The translations under genes were made by a program, and so were the position numbers. Below are positions 8,304 to 16,862 of a stretch of 64,000 bases of DNA, one piece after another (the first letter of the stretch is position 1; every line of letters begins with the position of its first letter). Origin of the DNA: DTFZ01 sp050260375. GTDB taxonomy: Bacteria; Bacillota; Clostridia; Christensenellales; SZUA-584. The stretch is taken from the NCBI GenBank assembly GCA_050260375.1, contig JBLNCA010000015.1, positions 1 to 64,000 of the forward strand. The letters run 5' to 3'. The notes below the pieces were generated by a model. The model did not search any database, was not told the origin of the DNA, and worked only from the letters and a program-made list of their open reading frames with translations.

Positions 8304-8694
8304 GTTAAGGCGGCTGTACCTGATATACACGCTCATACTGACCGAGCTGGTTATTGCCGTATGGATAATATGCGCAGGCTTCGTGCAGGACGCGCTCGCG
8401 GTTACCGTTATGCGGATAGTTGGGGCGGCGGCAGTGGTGATTGCACCCGTCATGATATACGCGTTCTACAGATGGATTAAAAAAGACAATCAGACCTCGA
8501 GCGACGAGCTTGAACAGCTGATGCTCATGAAAGGCTTTGCGCTGACAGGGTTTGTCGCGATAACTCTCTCGCCCGCGGCGGCGCTGCTATCGTTCATATT
8601 CGACGGCGCGGCCGGGTATATAGCGCTCGGATATATGGCGGTATTGGGCGGCACGCTGAAGTGTTCCGTTTATTACTACCATAAAAAGTTTTAA
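8287..8694 (+). CDS. Four-helix membrane protein of the XRE-ABC operon, start codon unclear
   Basis: About 135 residues with four predicted membrane helices (YLIYTLILTELVIAVWIIC, VMRIVGAAAVVIAPVMIYAF, and two more near the C-terminus) and a cytoplasmic loop KKDNQTSSDELEQLMLMKG. The reading frame is open from 8215, but the plausible protein begins around VKSNKLRRLYL, overlapping the end of the regulator. A good GAGGAGG ends at 8278, yet no ATG, GTG or TTG sits at the right distance; the only candidate is ATA at 8287. Either a non-standard start is used or an ATG has mutated. Such proteins accompany XRE-ABC cassettes, probably as partners of the transporter; no function is established. Confidence 0.7.
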   Translation: MVKSNKLRRLYLIYTLILTELVIAVWIICAGFVQDALAVTVMRIVGAAAVVIAPVMIYAFYRWIKKDNQTSSDELEQLMLMKGFALTGFVAITLSPAAALLSFIFDGAAGYIALGYMAVLGGTLKCSVYYYHKKF

Positions 8695-8706
8695 GGAGGC
8701 TTAAGT

Positions 8707-9567
8707 ATGGCCGTTATCGAGACGAAGGGGCTTACCAAATACTACGGAAGGAACCGCGGCATAGTCGACGTGGATCTGTCGGTAAACGAGGGCGAAATCT
8801 TCGGCTTTATAGGCCCTAACGGCGCGGGCAAATCGACGATGATTAAGACGCTGCTCGGCATGATATTCCCGACGAGGGGCAGCGCGGAGATATTCGGGCT
8901 CGACTGCGTGAGGCGTTCGCACGTCATAAAGCGGCAGATAGGGTACGTGCCGAGCGAGGTAAGGCTGTACGATGATATAACCGTGCGGCGTATGCTTAGG
9001 TTTTCCGGCAGCTTTTACCCCGACGCAAGCGAAGAATACACGCGCGCTTTAATGGATGCTTTTGAGCTGGAGCCGGACAAAAAAATAGGGGAGCTTTCCT
9101 CGGGCAACAAAAAGAAAACGGCGCTCGTGGCGGCGCTCGCCTCCCGCTCTAAGCTGCTTATACTCGACGAGCCCACCAGCGGGCTCGACCCGCTGATGCG
9201 ACGCACGCTTTTCGACGCGCTGCTGCGCGAGCGGCAAAAGGGCGCCACGGTGTTCCTTTCGAGCCACAACCTCGACGAGGTGGAGTCGCTCTGTTCGCGC
9301 GTGGCGATAATACGCGAGGGAAGTATAGCGGACGTAAAGAAGGTAAGCGAGCTTTCCGCCGCGGGCGGCAAGAAAGTGAAAGTAAAAGGCGGCAGGCCCG
9401 AAATCACGGAGCGCGTGCAAAACGTTAAGCGTACGGGCGATACGCTGGAGTTTACCTACCGCGGAAGCGCGGCAGAGCTGCTTGCCATGCTCTCGTCGTG
9501 GGACGTTGAGGACTTCACCGCCGAGGACGTAAGCCTATCGGACGTGTTCATGTCCTACTATAAGTAA
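8707..9567 (+). CDS. ABC transporter ATP-binding protein (ABC-2 type)
   Basis: A 286-residue nucleotide-binding subunit with Walker A GPNGAGKST (36-44), signature LSSGNKKK (a form common in drug-type ABC-2 exporters), Walker B LLILDEP and the switch His in LSSHNLDEV. The C-terminal 60 residues are an accessory region (KKVKVKGGRPEITERVQNVK). Start ATG 8707 follows AAGGAGG closely after the membrane protein gene, and the permease starts 12 bases beyond its stop, so all four genes form one operon. It powers export or membrane remodelling with the permease at 9579; the substrate cannot be read from the sequence. Confidence 0.93.
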   Translation: MAVIETKGLTKYYGRNRGIVDVDLSVNEGEIFGFIGPNGAGKSTMIKTLLGMIFPTRGSAEIFGLDCVRRSHVIKRQIGYVPSEVRLYDDITVRRMLRFSGSFYPDASEEYTRALMDAFELEPDKKIGELSSGNKKKTALVAALASRSKLLILDEPTSGLDPLMRRTLFDALLRERQKGATVFLSSHNLDEVESLCSRVAIIREGSIADVKKVSELSAAGGKKVKVKGGRPEITERVQNVKRTGDTLEFTYRGSAAELLAMLSSWDVEDFTAEDVSLSDVFMSYYK

Positions 9568-9578
9568 GGAGGCAGAGT

Positions 9579-10391
9579 ATGAACATCTATGTTATGGATA
9601 TAAGACGCAGCCTTAAACCTTTGATTATCTGGACGGTATCAACCGCGGCCGTATTCGCGCTCGTGATATCTCTTTACCCCGTAATGCTCAATTCGGATTT
9701 TGTTGAGCTGTTGGATGCAAAGCTGAAGCTTTTGCCGCGGGAGCTGCTCGACATGTTTCATATGTCGGGCGAGGACATAAGGGAACTGCCGTCGTATTTC
9801 GCGTGGGTATTCCAGTTCGTGCTTATGGCGGCATGCCTCAACGGAGCGATAACCGGCATAAACGCGCTTGCCCGCGAGCAGAGCGAAGGCACGATAGAGT
9901 TCTTGAGCTCAAAGCCGGTGCGCCGCGGCAGCATAGCTGCAGCCAAGCTCGCGGCAGCCTGCACGGAGTATGCCATATATTTCGTAACAGTCGGCATAGC
10001 GGGGGCGCTGGCGTGCGTATTCGTTAAACCGGCGGAGCTCGACGGCGTGTATATGCTCGCACAAGTCGCCGCTGTGCTGCTGGGCGGCTTTATCGCGGGA
10101 TTAGTATACCTGTTTCTCGGCCTGCTCGTCTCTGTATTTTTACAGCGCGCAAGGACGGCGGGCACGCTGGCAGTTGGCATATTCTTTCTGACGTATATAC
10201 TCGGCTTACTGCCGGCACTCGAAGTTCTCGGGTTTTTAAAGTGGGTGTCGCCGATAAACTACTTTACGCCGAGCCAGGTTGTTATGGCGGGCAGCATAGA
10301 TTGGGGCAACGCGCTCATTTGCTTCGGGGTAATGGCTGCGTTTGCGACAGTAGCTTTTGCGGTGTACAGGAGGAAGGATTTTCTCGTATAG
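9579..10391 (+). CDS. ABC-2 type transporter permease
   Basis: A 270-residue protein with about six membrane helices, beginning MNIYVMDIRRSLKPLIIWTV. The ABC-2 hallmark loop is present (NALAREQSEGTIEFLSSKPV, then RRGSIAAAKL), followed by hydrophobic segments ending in VAFAVYRRKDFLV. AAGGAGG precedes ATG 9579. It pairs with the ATPase just upstream to form a bacitracin/antibiotic-exporter-like unit under the XRE repressor. Terminator at 10418 closes the operon. Confidence 0.92.
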   Translation: MNIYVMDIRRSLKPLIIWTVSTAAVFALVISLYPVMLNSDFVELLDAKLKLLPRELLDMFHMSGEDIRELPSYFAWVFQFVLMAACLNGAITGINALAREQSEGTIEFLSSKPVRRGSIAAAKLAAACTEYAIYFVTVGIAGALACVFVKPAELDGVYMLAQVAAVLLGGFIAGLVYLFLGLLVSVFLQRARTAGTLAVGIFFLTYILGLLPALEVLGFLKWVSPINYFTPSQVVMAGSIDWGNALICFGVMAAFATVAFAVYRRKDFLV

Positions 10392-10417
10392 CAATACGGA
10401 CATTGGGTTATAGCGAG

Positions 10418-10444
10418 GGACGGCGTTTATGCCGTCCTTTTCTT
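10418..10444 (+). terminator. Intrinsic terminator of the XRE-ABC operon
   Basis: GGACGGC and GCCGTCC arms with loop GTTTAT, followed by TTTTCTT. Confidence 0.8.
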
Positions 10445-10609
10445 GTAGGTGAGAGCAGCAATATCTCTGAAGAAACAGTCGGTTGCCGTGAAGTCGTCCG
10501 TATATTTGAAACGTTCATGCGCCATGACAAAAAGCCCCTGAAAGCTCATAAACATCCGCGTTTGCTTCATACATTTAAACGAGTCTATTATATGAATCGG
10601 GCTAAAGAG

Positions 10610-11050
10610 ATGAAAAAAGTATGCTTGCTGGTTTTGCTTTTAATGCTTCTTGCCGGATGCGCGGTAAAGGAAGCAACGGCCGCTCAGGAAGAAAACACTC
10701 CCGAGCCGGCAAAAACAAGGTATGAGATACTCGTGCTTGTAGAATCGAGGGAGCTTTTTCTTTTTTGCGACGAAGAGCTTTTCAGGGTCTATCCTGTCGC
10801 CATAGGCAAGACGTCCACGCCTACGCCCAAGGGCGACTTTACCGTCGTGAACAAGATAGAATGCCCTTACCGCAAGGCATACGGCACAAGGTGGATAGGC
10901 CTCTCCGCGCCCGGCATAGGTATACACGGGACCAATGACCCCTCTTCTATTGGCACGCACGCTTCAAACGGCTGCATAAGGATGCTGAACGAAGACATAG
11001 AGGAGCTGTTTAAGTTCGTAGAGATAGGAACGAGGGTATTCATACTGTGA
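10610..11050 (+). CDS. L,D-transpeptidase (YkuD domain) lipoprotein
   Basis: A 146-residue exported enzyme. MKKVCLLVLLLMLLAGC is a lipoprotein signal with lipobox LAGC; an in-frame ATG at 10592 adds MNRAKE and cannot be excluded, and ribosome sites are weak for both. After a Glu/Pro linker comes a compact YkuD domain: YEILVLVESRELFLF, GKTSTPTPKGDFTV, and the catalytic stretch with His in GIGIHGTND and Cys in SNGCIRM. The enzyme should form 3-3 cross-links in peptidoglycan or attach proteins to it outside the membrane. It is short but has every core motif. The region 10445-10609 upstream contains no other gene. Confidence 0.9.
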   Translation: MKKVCLLVLLLMLLAGCAVKEATAAQEENTPEPAKTRYEILVLVESRELFLFCDEELFRVYPVAIGKTSTPTPKGDFTVVNKIECPYRKAYGTRWIGLSAPGIGIHGTNDPSSIGTHASNGCIRMLNEDIEELFKFVEIGTRVFIL

Positions 11051-11147
11051 CGGCGGGGCGGGAGACAATCTTGTACACGGCGCTGGACTTAAAGCCCCGT
11101 GCCGTGTATATTGGGGGGTGTAAGCAAAGCGTTACAAAGGAGAAAAC

Positions 11148-11492
11148 ATGGGCTTGTTTTACTGGACGGTGAGCCTGCTTCTGCCGGTCATTATAACGGT
11201 GATGGGGCTGTTAATGAGGTTCCGCCCGCCGAAAAATATAAACCTGTTATACGGCTACCGCACCGCGCGCTCCATGGCCTCCCCCGAGGCGTGGGCCGCC
11301 GCGCACGATATTGCGGGAAGGATATGGCTTGTCATAGGCCCGGTGCTTACCGCCGTTACTGTTGCGGCAAACCTCGCCCTGCCGCTGGAGCCTGAAGTGC
11401 TGCTGATGATACTGATGGCGCTAGGCCTTACCTGCATAATCGCGCCTATACCGTATGTGGAGAAGCGGCTCAAAGAAAAGTTTGGGAAGTAA
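11148..11492 (+). CDS. SdpI-family membrane protein
   Basis: A 114-residue protein with three membrane helices. The segment FRPPKNINLLYGYRTARSM, followed by A-W near ASPEAWAAAHDIAGR, is the signature of the SdpI C-terminal domain (PF13630). In Bacillus, SdpI gives immunity to the SdpC toxin, but most short family members have no known toxin partner and none is present here. Start ATG 11148 follows AAAGGAG. Upstream at about 11072-11117 is a hairpin (TACACGGC with GCCGTGTA) without a clear T-tract. Confidence 0.82.
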   Translation: MGLFYWTVSLLLPVIITVMGLLMRFRPPKNINLLYGYRTARSMASPEAWAAAHDIAGRIWLVIGPVLTAVTVAANLALPLEPEVLLMILMALGLTCIIAPIPYVEKRLKEKFGK

Positions 11493-11579
11493 GCAATAAC
11501 AATATATAGTTCGTTTCTTTTTCGCAGCATACCAGAGAAAGCGTACGTTGCGAGAATTTTTTGCCCGAAGTCTTATTTT

Positions 11580-11782
11580 TTCCTTGAAAGGCACTTCGCC
11601 GTGTGATAGAATCCTGTAGGAGTACGGAAGAGAAGGGTGAAACGGATGCGCTTCGGAGTTTCAAAGGTCTGCGAAAATAGTTTCGGGCAATCGGAGAGGC
11701 GTCGTGTTTCCTTTTTGGAGAGGTATTTCGAAAACCGTATAACCGTTATCAAATAACACGAAGACCGTGTTATTTTTTTTAT
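11580..11782 (+). promoter_or_regulatory. Attenuator-like leader of the uracil permease gene
   Basis: The 334 bases between the SdpI gene and the permease contain no gene but a strong terminator just before it: AATAACACG (11752-11760) and CGTGTTATT (11766-11774) with a T-run to 11780, 47 bases ahead of the start codon. Upstream sequence is purine-rich and can pair with itself (GAAAC near 11640 with GTTTC near 11658). The segment ATCGGAGAGGCG (11690-11701) resembles the purine-rich PyrR-binding core (UCCAGAGAGGCU type). Terminator placement plus a pyrimidine transport gene suggests PyrR-type attenuation; the PyrR match is by eye only. Confidence 0.5.
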
Positions 11783-11826
11783 ATATTCTGTTATATTAAA
11801 TTTATTTTTGGAAGGAGTATTGTACC

Positions 11827-13299
11827 ATGTCCGTTAATGAACAACCCAAGAGAGCTGTTACGGGCTACCTCCCCGACGAGCGGCCGCCGCTGTTGAAGCT
11901 GCTGCTTTACGCTGTACAGCAGGTCATCGTCATGTTCCCCGCGACTATAGCGGTCGCGCTTATCACAGGATTCCAGGTGTCTACCACCATATTCGCGAGC
12001 GGCCTCGCAACGCTGTGCTTCATACTTATCAGCGGCAAGAAGATACCGCTATACTACGGTTCCAGTTTTTCTTACCTTACCGCTGTTATAAGCCTTATGA
12101 CCAGCCAGTCCATAGTCGACAAATTAAGCCCCGCAGCCGCTTCGCAGCTTTCCGACTGGCTCAATAAAGCGACGTCGGTAATGCCTGCGGAAGCCATATC
12201 CTACGCGCAGTTCGGCATCGTTATGTCCGGCCTTATTTCGATAGCTGCCGGCCTTATAGTGAGGTTCTGGGGCAAGAATAAAATAGAGAACGTATTACCG
12301 GCGACGATAACAGGCTCAATAGCAATGGTAATCGGCTTAACGCTTGCCGGCAACGCTCTTGGAGACGCGGCGCCCGTAATGTCCGACGGCGTTGCAGTGC
12401 CGGGCGTACTGGGCAGCGGATGGGTCTGGGCTGTGTCGCTTGTCACGCTGCTTTCGACGATACTGTTCTCGCGCTACCTTAAGGGCTTTTTGGGACAGCT
12501 TCCGCTGCTGCTGGGTGCTGCCGTGGGCTGCCTCACCGCCGCGATTATCTACTGGGTCGGCGGAGCGGATTACAACATGTTCCGCACGATACCGCAGGAA
12601 GCGCTGACGGCGTCGCTGTGGTCGGCAGGGCCGATTTCCGTTCCGGCGTTCACGCTGCCCAAGTTTTCGACGGAGGCTATATGGGCTATAATGCCGATAG
12701 CCATAGCAACGATACCCGAATCGACGGCTCATATATTCCAGCTTGACGTATACGTCAACGAACTTGCCAGAAAGAAAAACTCGGGCAAGCATTATCCGCT
12801 CGCGAGCATGCTTGACCGCAACCTTATAGGCGACGGCATCTGCGACATGATATCCGGCGTTATCGGCGGGCCCGCCGGTACGAACTACGGTGAAAACATA
12901 AGCACGATGGCGATAACGCGCGTGTTTTCCGTTCCGGTACTTGTTGTCGCTTCAGTCATCGCGATGGTTATTTCGTTCTTCACGCCGCTGATACAGGGCA
13001 TTTATGCGATACCGCTTGCGGTAATCGGCGGGCTGGAGATATACCTTTTCGGCGCAATAGCCGCTCAGGGCATAGCCATAATGATAGACAAGAAGGTGGA
13101 CATGTTCAACTCTAAGAACGTAGCCGTTATTGCAACGATAATGATAATCGGGCTCGGCGGCAAATACGCGTTCGGCGGCAACATACCGTTCTTCGGCATA
13201 GACGTTCCGTGCATAGCGGGCGCCGCGATATTCGGCATACTGCTCAACCTGATACTCAACATAGGAAAGAAGAAGGAAGAAGCAGGGGAAACCGAATAA
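11827..13299 (+). CDS. uraA: Uracil permease (NCS2 family)
   Basis: A 490-residue integral membrane protein of the nucleobase/cation symporter-2 family. It begins MSVNEQPKRAVTGYLPDERP and has about 12-14 hydrophobic helices. The segment GGPAGTNYGENISTMAITRV matches the N-Y-G-E-N-I signature that separates uracil permeases from xanthine/urate permeases; the conserved Glu in IPESTAHIFQLDVY lies in the substrate-binding region. It should import uracil with protons. Start ATG 11827 follows GGAAGGAG. The preceding terminator suggests control by pyrimidine supply. Terminator at 13325 follows. Specificity between uracil and related bases is inferred from the motif. Confidence 0.9.
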   Translation: MSVNEQPKRAVTGYLPDERPPLLKLLLYAVQQVIVMFPATIAVALITGFQVSTTIFASGLATLCFILISGKKIPLYYGSSFSYLTAVISLMTSQSIVDKLSPAAASQLSDWLNKATSVMPAEAISYAQFGIVMSGLISIAAGLIVRFWGKNKIENVLPATITGSIAMVIGLTLAGNALGDAAPVMSDGVAVPGVLGSGWVWAVSLVTLLSTILFSRYLKGFLGQLPLLLGAAVGCLTAAIIYWVGGADYNMFRTIPQEALTASLWSAGPISVPAFTLPKFSTEAIWAIMPIAIATIPESTAHIFQLDVYVNELARKKNSGKHYPLASMLDRNLIGDGICDMISGVIGGPAGTNYGENISTMAITRVFSVPVLVVASVIAMVISFFTPLIQGIYAIPLAVIGGLEIYLFGAIAAQGIAIMIDKKVDMFNSKNVAVIATIMIIGLGGKYAFGGNIPFFGIDVPCIAGAAIFGILLNLILNIGKKKEEAGETE

Positions 13300-13324
13300 C
13301 GGCTGAGTCTGGGTCTTCAGATGT

Positions 13325-13352
13325 AAAAGCCCGCATACGCTGCGGGCTTTTT
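13325..13352 (+). terminator. Intrinsic terminator after uraA
   Basis: GCCCGCA and TGCGGGC arms flanked by AAAA on the left and TTTTT on the right. Confidence 0.85.
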
Positions 13353-13354
13353 AT

Positions 13355-13440
13355 AACGGGGTCCCCAGCAAGTCGTGAGGCTTGATGGGGTGTAAATAAC
13401 GGGGTCCCCAGCAAGTCGTGAGGCTTGATGGGGTGTAAAT
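13355..13440 (+). repeat. Two tandem 43-bp copies of the CGTGAG hairpin repeat
   Basis: Units 13355-13397 and 13398-13440 are identical. Each contains GGGGT followed by arms CCCCAGCAAG and CTTGATGGGG around loop TCGTGAGG, then TGTAAAT. Relatives occur at 28298, 30518 (three copies), 48148 and, inverted, 50236. See the findings for the compensating changes in the arms. Confidence 0.85.
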
Positions 13441-13483
13441 AATGGACCGGTAAAGCCGGGGGAGTAAAAGGGCTTAAGCTTAA

Positions 13484-14029
13484 TCAATCAAAATAAAGAT
13501 CCATCAGTATCTCGTCGTGATATACGCCGTTTATGTTGAAAAAGCCGCGATGCAAGCCTGCGCGCACGAAGCCGAACTTCTCGTAAAGGTGGATTGCTAC
13601 GTCGTTGCCCGCGCGTACGCCGAGGTGCACGGCCTTTGCGCCGCGTTTGCGCGCGAAGGCCAGCAGCACGGCCATCGAGGCGGTGCCTATGCCAAGGCCC
13701 CAGAACGCCTTTAAAACCGTTATGGAAAGCTGGAAGTTGTGCGATACGCGCGGCGGCGTTTCGCCGCGTATCTGCGACAGGCTGACTATTCTGCCGCCGA
13801 CGAGGCCGACCATCAAAAGCGTGTTGGGTGAGGACGAAAGCTTTTCGATATGCTCGGCTTCCTGCGCCACCGTGATGCTGCGGCAGCCCTCCTTGCCGAA
13901 CATGAGGTTGTCGCTCTCTCCGCCTACAGTGTTGAGATAATCAAGTATTTGCTGCGCGTCGGAAACGCGCGAGCGCCTCAGCACGAGCAGCCTGCCGTCT
14001 TTCAGTATCGTCTCGTTCAGTATCGTCAT
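13484..14029 (-). CDS. GNAT family N-acetyltransferase (RimJ/RimL-like)
   Basis: A 181-residue protein read leftwards. I start it at ATG 14029 (MTILNETILKDGRLLVLRRS) because GGAGGAAGC precedes it; a frame extension to 14071 has no ribosome site. GNAT motif A is seen as SITVLKAFWGLGIGTASMAVL and motif B as NDVAIHLYEKFGFVRAGLHR, followed by the typical ending NGVYHDEILMDLYFD. Acetyl-CoA-dependent acetylation of a small molecule or protein N-terminus is expected; the substrate is unknown. It stands alone, 43 bases from the tandem repeats. Confidence 0.87.
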   Translation of the reverse strand: MTILNETILKDGRLLVLRRSRVSDAQQILDYLNTVGGESDNLMFGKEGCRSITVAQEAEHIEKLSSSPNTLLMVGLVGGRIVSLSQIRGETPPRVSHNFQLSITVLKAFWGLGIGTASMAVLLAFARKRGAKAVHLGVRAGNDVAIHLYEKFGFVRAGLHRGFFNINGVYHDEILMDLYFD

Positions 14030-14190
14030 AGCTTCCTCCGGACAAAGCAAAATAAGGCCGGTTATTGTCATTTCAAAAAGTATGCCTTCTTGTACTCCGG
14101 TATAAACGCGGCCTTTAATGACCGCATATGTTAATTATACCATATTATAGCCTGTAAAACAGCATGGAATCAATGGCGATAGGAATGCTT

Positions 14191-14260
14191 CCCCTTTCAC
14201 CCACCCCAGCGAACTTCATTCGACGGGGACCCCGGCAGGGGAAGTGGCGCGAAGCGCCGA
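14191..14260. repeat. Composite intergenic repeat: CCCC/GGGG hairpin plus GCGCGAAGCGC module
   Basis: A hairpin with arms CCCCAGCGAA and TTCGACGGGG (14204-14228) is followed by GACCCC, then GGGGAAGTGGCGCGAAGCGC and CGATAGGGTAT. The second module recurs inverted at 51403-51440 (ATACCCTATCGGCG, then CGCCACTTCCCC). The hairpin is related on the opposite strand to the one at 48518. The end of the recombinase remnant frame reads into this repeat, so the repeat marks the break of that gene. Confidence 0.7.
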
Positions 14261-15005
14261 TAGGGTATGACACTGCACGCATTTGCGTTACGCATTCTGG
14301 CGGGCTGGGAGTCCCCATTATGTGCAGTTTGGGTAAAATTAATATACCGTACATTATCGGCGTTTTTGTTTAAAGCTTTTGATTCCAGTTCGCTGATATT
14401 TTGAGTTTCTTTTCCGTTTATATCGGCACTCTCTCTTATCCCTACACTGACCGGCGATTCAAGGCCAAGCCTGCGGAGAGGCTTAAGGTAGACAGTAACC
14501 TCTCCTTTTTCATTAACGGTAATCTTCTCAATTACCCGTTTTACCTGAGCGTTGCTCCATTCAGACAGGTTAAGCAGTTCGTCAACCCCGGTGTATATGT
14601 TCTGTATAATGCTCTTAACATAGTTCTCATCCCCGGGGCTGTTTTCAATCGCTTCCAGTCGGGCTTCAAGGTCATTCATCCTTTTGCGTATCGGCTTTAC
14701 CCTTTCCTTCAGCTCGCTCATCGTTATAAGTACTGCGCTTAGAAGTGTTAATTGAAACTCGTTTTCCCTTGTCGCAGTAAAGCCAATATTGATAAAATGC
14801 AGTGTTATGCCGCAGTCTATCAGCTTCCGGAAGCTCTGCAGGCTGTTGATAGTGTTGCGTGCCAGCCTGGTCGCAACGCGAAAGAGCACCATATCAAACA
14901 GCTTCTTTTCTCCGTCCGCAAGCAGCTGCTGAAAGCCTTCCCGTTTCTGAATGCTGAAGCGAATCTTTCTATAAAACCCTTATATTTGTTACATATATCT
15001 CAAAA
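14197..15005 (-). pseudogene. Remnant of a large serine recombinase
   Basis: Reading leftwards, QKREGFQQLLADGEKKLFDM, then VLFRVATRLARNTINSL and a short ILE-free segment, match the resolvase domain of large serine recombinases (normal pattern KREGFQxLxxD...D-x-V-V-x-x-x-R-x-A-R-N). The catalytic Ser region upstream is gone (a TGA interrupts the frame near 15005). After about 14770 the frame jumps directly to the coiled-coil C-terminal part (LKERVKPIRKRMNDLEARLE, LSEWSNAQVKRVIEKITV), so the recombinase DNA-binding middle is deleted. The C-terminus runs into an intergenic repeat. A dead integrase at the edge of the sugar cluster suggests that the cluster arrived by integration. Confidence 0.75.
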
Positions 15006-15045
15006 GACGAACCATATCGAAGAATCTCAGAGATGCAACAATCAT

Positions 15046-15732
15046 TTATTGCTCTTTAATAATCCTTCTTTCCAACGGCTCATTGACAATGATACTTGAA
15101 ATCAAAGATAAAAGTGCGAACAAAATAAATGCCAGGGGGATAGTATATGGTAATAACCATATAAAAGCTACAGCAATGACGCCAACAAAGAGTACGAGCG
15201 CCAGATCAGCCTTTGGTTCCAAAAAAAACAATGAGAGCGCGTTTTTTAATATATCTCTGATACGAAGACTGCACATCGACAGCATGGCAAAAGCGTAACA
15301 TCCAATCAGTAGTCCCATAATCAACAGGAAAACCGAAATCGAAATCAGGAAAAACGGCGACTCCTTAGAATTTTGGCTTGATATAAAGCAGAAACATGCA
15401 AGCCCTATAAAAACGGCGCATGATATAAATACTGGAATACTTTTGAGAAAGCTTGCTTTTACTTCCGTGATAAAATCAGTCCAAATGAAAGATACTCCGT
15501 TTCGTACCAGCAGCATACAAACCCGGCTCATTCCGGCCACTGCTGCCGGAATAGTAATAACGGGCAGACAGAAAACAAGAAAAAGCATGTTCAAGATAAA
15601 CAGCTTCGATAAATGCGTAGTAAGCAAAAAGAAAAAACGCGCCGCTCCTTTTTCCGGCGGCGGCGCGGCGTCTTCTACAGGCGCCCTTTGCCTCTTGAAA
15701 AATCTATCCAGATAGTAGGTTTTCTTTCCCAT
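15046..15732 (-). CDS. YesL/DUF624 family membrane protein
   Basis: A 228-residue protein with about five membrane helices. The N-terminal MGKKTYYLDRFFKRQ precedes a first helix, and the family signature is visible as LFILNMLFLVFCLPVITIPA, then AAVAGMSRVCMLLVR. DUF624 (YesL in Bacillus) proteins sit in operons with CUT1 sugar ABC transporters, and their role is unknown. Here it is the last gene of the importer operon, eight bases after the ATPase gene, and directly abuts the recombinase remnant. Confidence 0.85.
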   Translation of the reverse strand: MGKKTYYLDRFFKRQRAPVEDAAPPPEKGAARFFFLLTTHLSKLFILNMLFLVFCLPVITIPAAVAGMSRVCMLLVRNGVSFIWTDFITEVKASFLKSIPVFISCAVFIGLACFCFISSQNSKESPFFLISISVFLLIMGLLIGCYAFAMLSMCSLRIRDILKNALSLFFLEPKADLALVLFVGVIAVAFIWLLPYTIPLAFILFALLSLISSIIVNEPLERRIIKEQ

Positions 15733-15740
15733 AGCGCCTC

Positions 15741-16862
15741 TTATATCAGTATGTTCGCCTCGGTTTTTTTGTCAAACACATGCACGAAGCTGCTGTTAAA
15801 CTCAACCTTTATTACGTTACCGGCTGCAAACCGCTCCCTGTATTCATTTGAGAGGTTAGACGTAGCTATTCTTAAAACGCAGTCTTTGCCTGCAACCTTT
15901 GCGTGCAGATATACCTCGCTGCCCATCATTTCGGATACGTCTATCTCGGCGGATATCGCACCCTGATTGTCTTTGTCCGTCAGTGTTATATGCTCGGGAC
16001 GTATGCCGATCACTATTTCGCCCGCTTGTTGTCCCTTATCCTTAAGCTTTTCTTGTACGCTTTCAGGGAGCGATATCACAGACTCCTTTAAGCGTATGTT
16101 ATACTTGCCTCCAGAATTCTCAAGCTGAGCATCGAAGAAATTCATCTGCGGAGAACCGATGAACCCGGCTACAAAGATATTCGCGGGATTGTCGAAAACC
16201 TGCTGCGGCGTACCTATCTGCTGTATCAGCCCGTCTTTCATAACGACTATACGATCCCCCAGGGTCATCGCTTCTATCTGATCATGCGTTACATAAATAA
16301 AAGTCGTGTCGATACGCTGCCTTAGCTTGATTATCTCCGCACGCATCAGGTTCCTCAGCTTCGCGTCAAGGTTTGAAAGCGGTTCATCCATCAGGAATAC
16401 CTGAGGATGGCGCACTATCGCGCGCCCTATCGCAACGCGCTGGCGTTGCCCTCCCGACAGAGCCTTGGGTCTTCTTTGAAGCAAGTCGGTAATTTCAAGT
16501 ATTTCTGCGGCTTCTTTTACCTTTTTGTCTATCTCGGTTTTCTTCCGTTTCCTTAATCTCAGCGCGAATGCCATATTTTCATACACTGTCATGTGCGGAT
16601 ACAGAGCATAGTTTTGAAAAACCATCGCGATATCCCTGTCTTTCGGGGCCACGTCGTTAACAAGGTTTTCTCCGATATACAGCTCTCCGCTCGTGATCTC
16701 CTCGAGCCCCGCCACCATCCGCAGAGTCGTGCTCTTACCGCAGCCGGACGGCCCTACAAGCACTACAAATTCCTTGTCGGCTATTTCGAGATTAAAATCC
16801 TTGACGGCTTCAACACTTTTATCAAAGACCTTATTGATGCCTTTAAATATTACCTTCGCCAT
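15741..16862 (-). CDS. Sugar ABC transporter ATP-binding protein (MsmX/UgpC type)
   Basis: A 373-residue ATPase with Walker A GPSGCGKSTT, signature LSGGQRQRVAIGRA, Walker B VFLMDEPLSNLDAKLR, switch His in VTHDQIEAMTLGD, and a C-terminal TOBE/OB region from about residue 240. This is the common ATPase that energises CUT1 importers. Many Firmicutes keep a single unlinked MsmX that serves several importers; here a dedicated copy lies within the operon after the esterase gene and before yesL. It acts on the cytoplasmic face with the permeases at 18113 and 18934. Confidence 0.95.
   Translation of the reverse strand: MAKVIFKGINKVFDKSVEAVKDFNLEIADKEFVVLVGPSGCGKSTTLRMVAGLEEITSGELYIGENLVNDVAPKDRDIAMVFQNYALYPHMTVYENMAFALRLRKRKKTEIDKKVKEAAEILEITDLLQRRPKALSGGQRQRVAIGRAIVRHPQVFLMDEPLSNLDAKLRNLMRAEIIKLRQRIDTTFIYVTHDQIEAMTLGDRIVVMKDGLIQQIGTPQQVFDNPANIFVAGFIGSPQMNFFDAQLENSGGKYNIRLKESVISLPESVQEKLKDKGQQAGEIVIGIRPEHITLTDKDNQGAISAEIDVSEMMGSEVYLHAKVAGKDCVLRIATSNLSNEYRERFAAGNVIKVEFNSSFVHVFDKKTEANILI

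Noticed and set aside
10241..10609. Long N-terminal extension of the L,D-transpeptidase frame
   Set aside because: The frame runs backwards through the end of the permease gene and its terminator; a proper lipoprotein signal begins at 10610 (or 10592).
13355..13440. Direct repeats considered as a small CRISPR array
   Set aside because: The units follow each other without spacers, occur in ones, twos and threes, and there are no cas genes.
14197..14260. C-terminal end of the recombinase frame as real protein
   Set aside because: The last residues are a translation of an intergenic repeat that occurs elsewhere without a gene.
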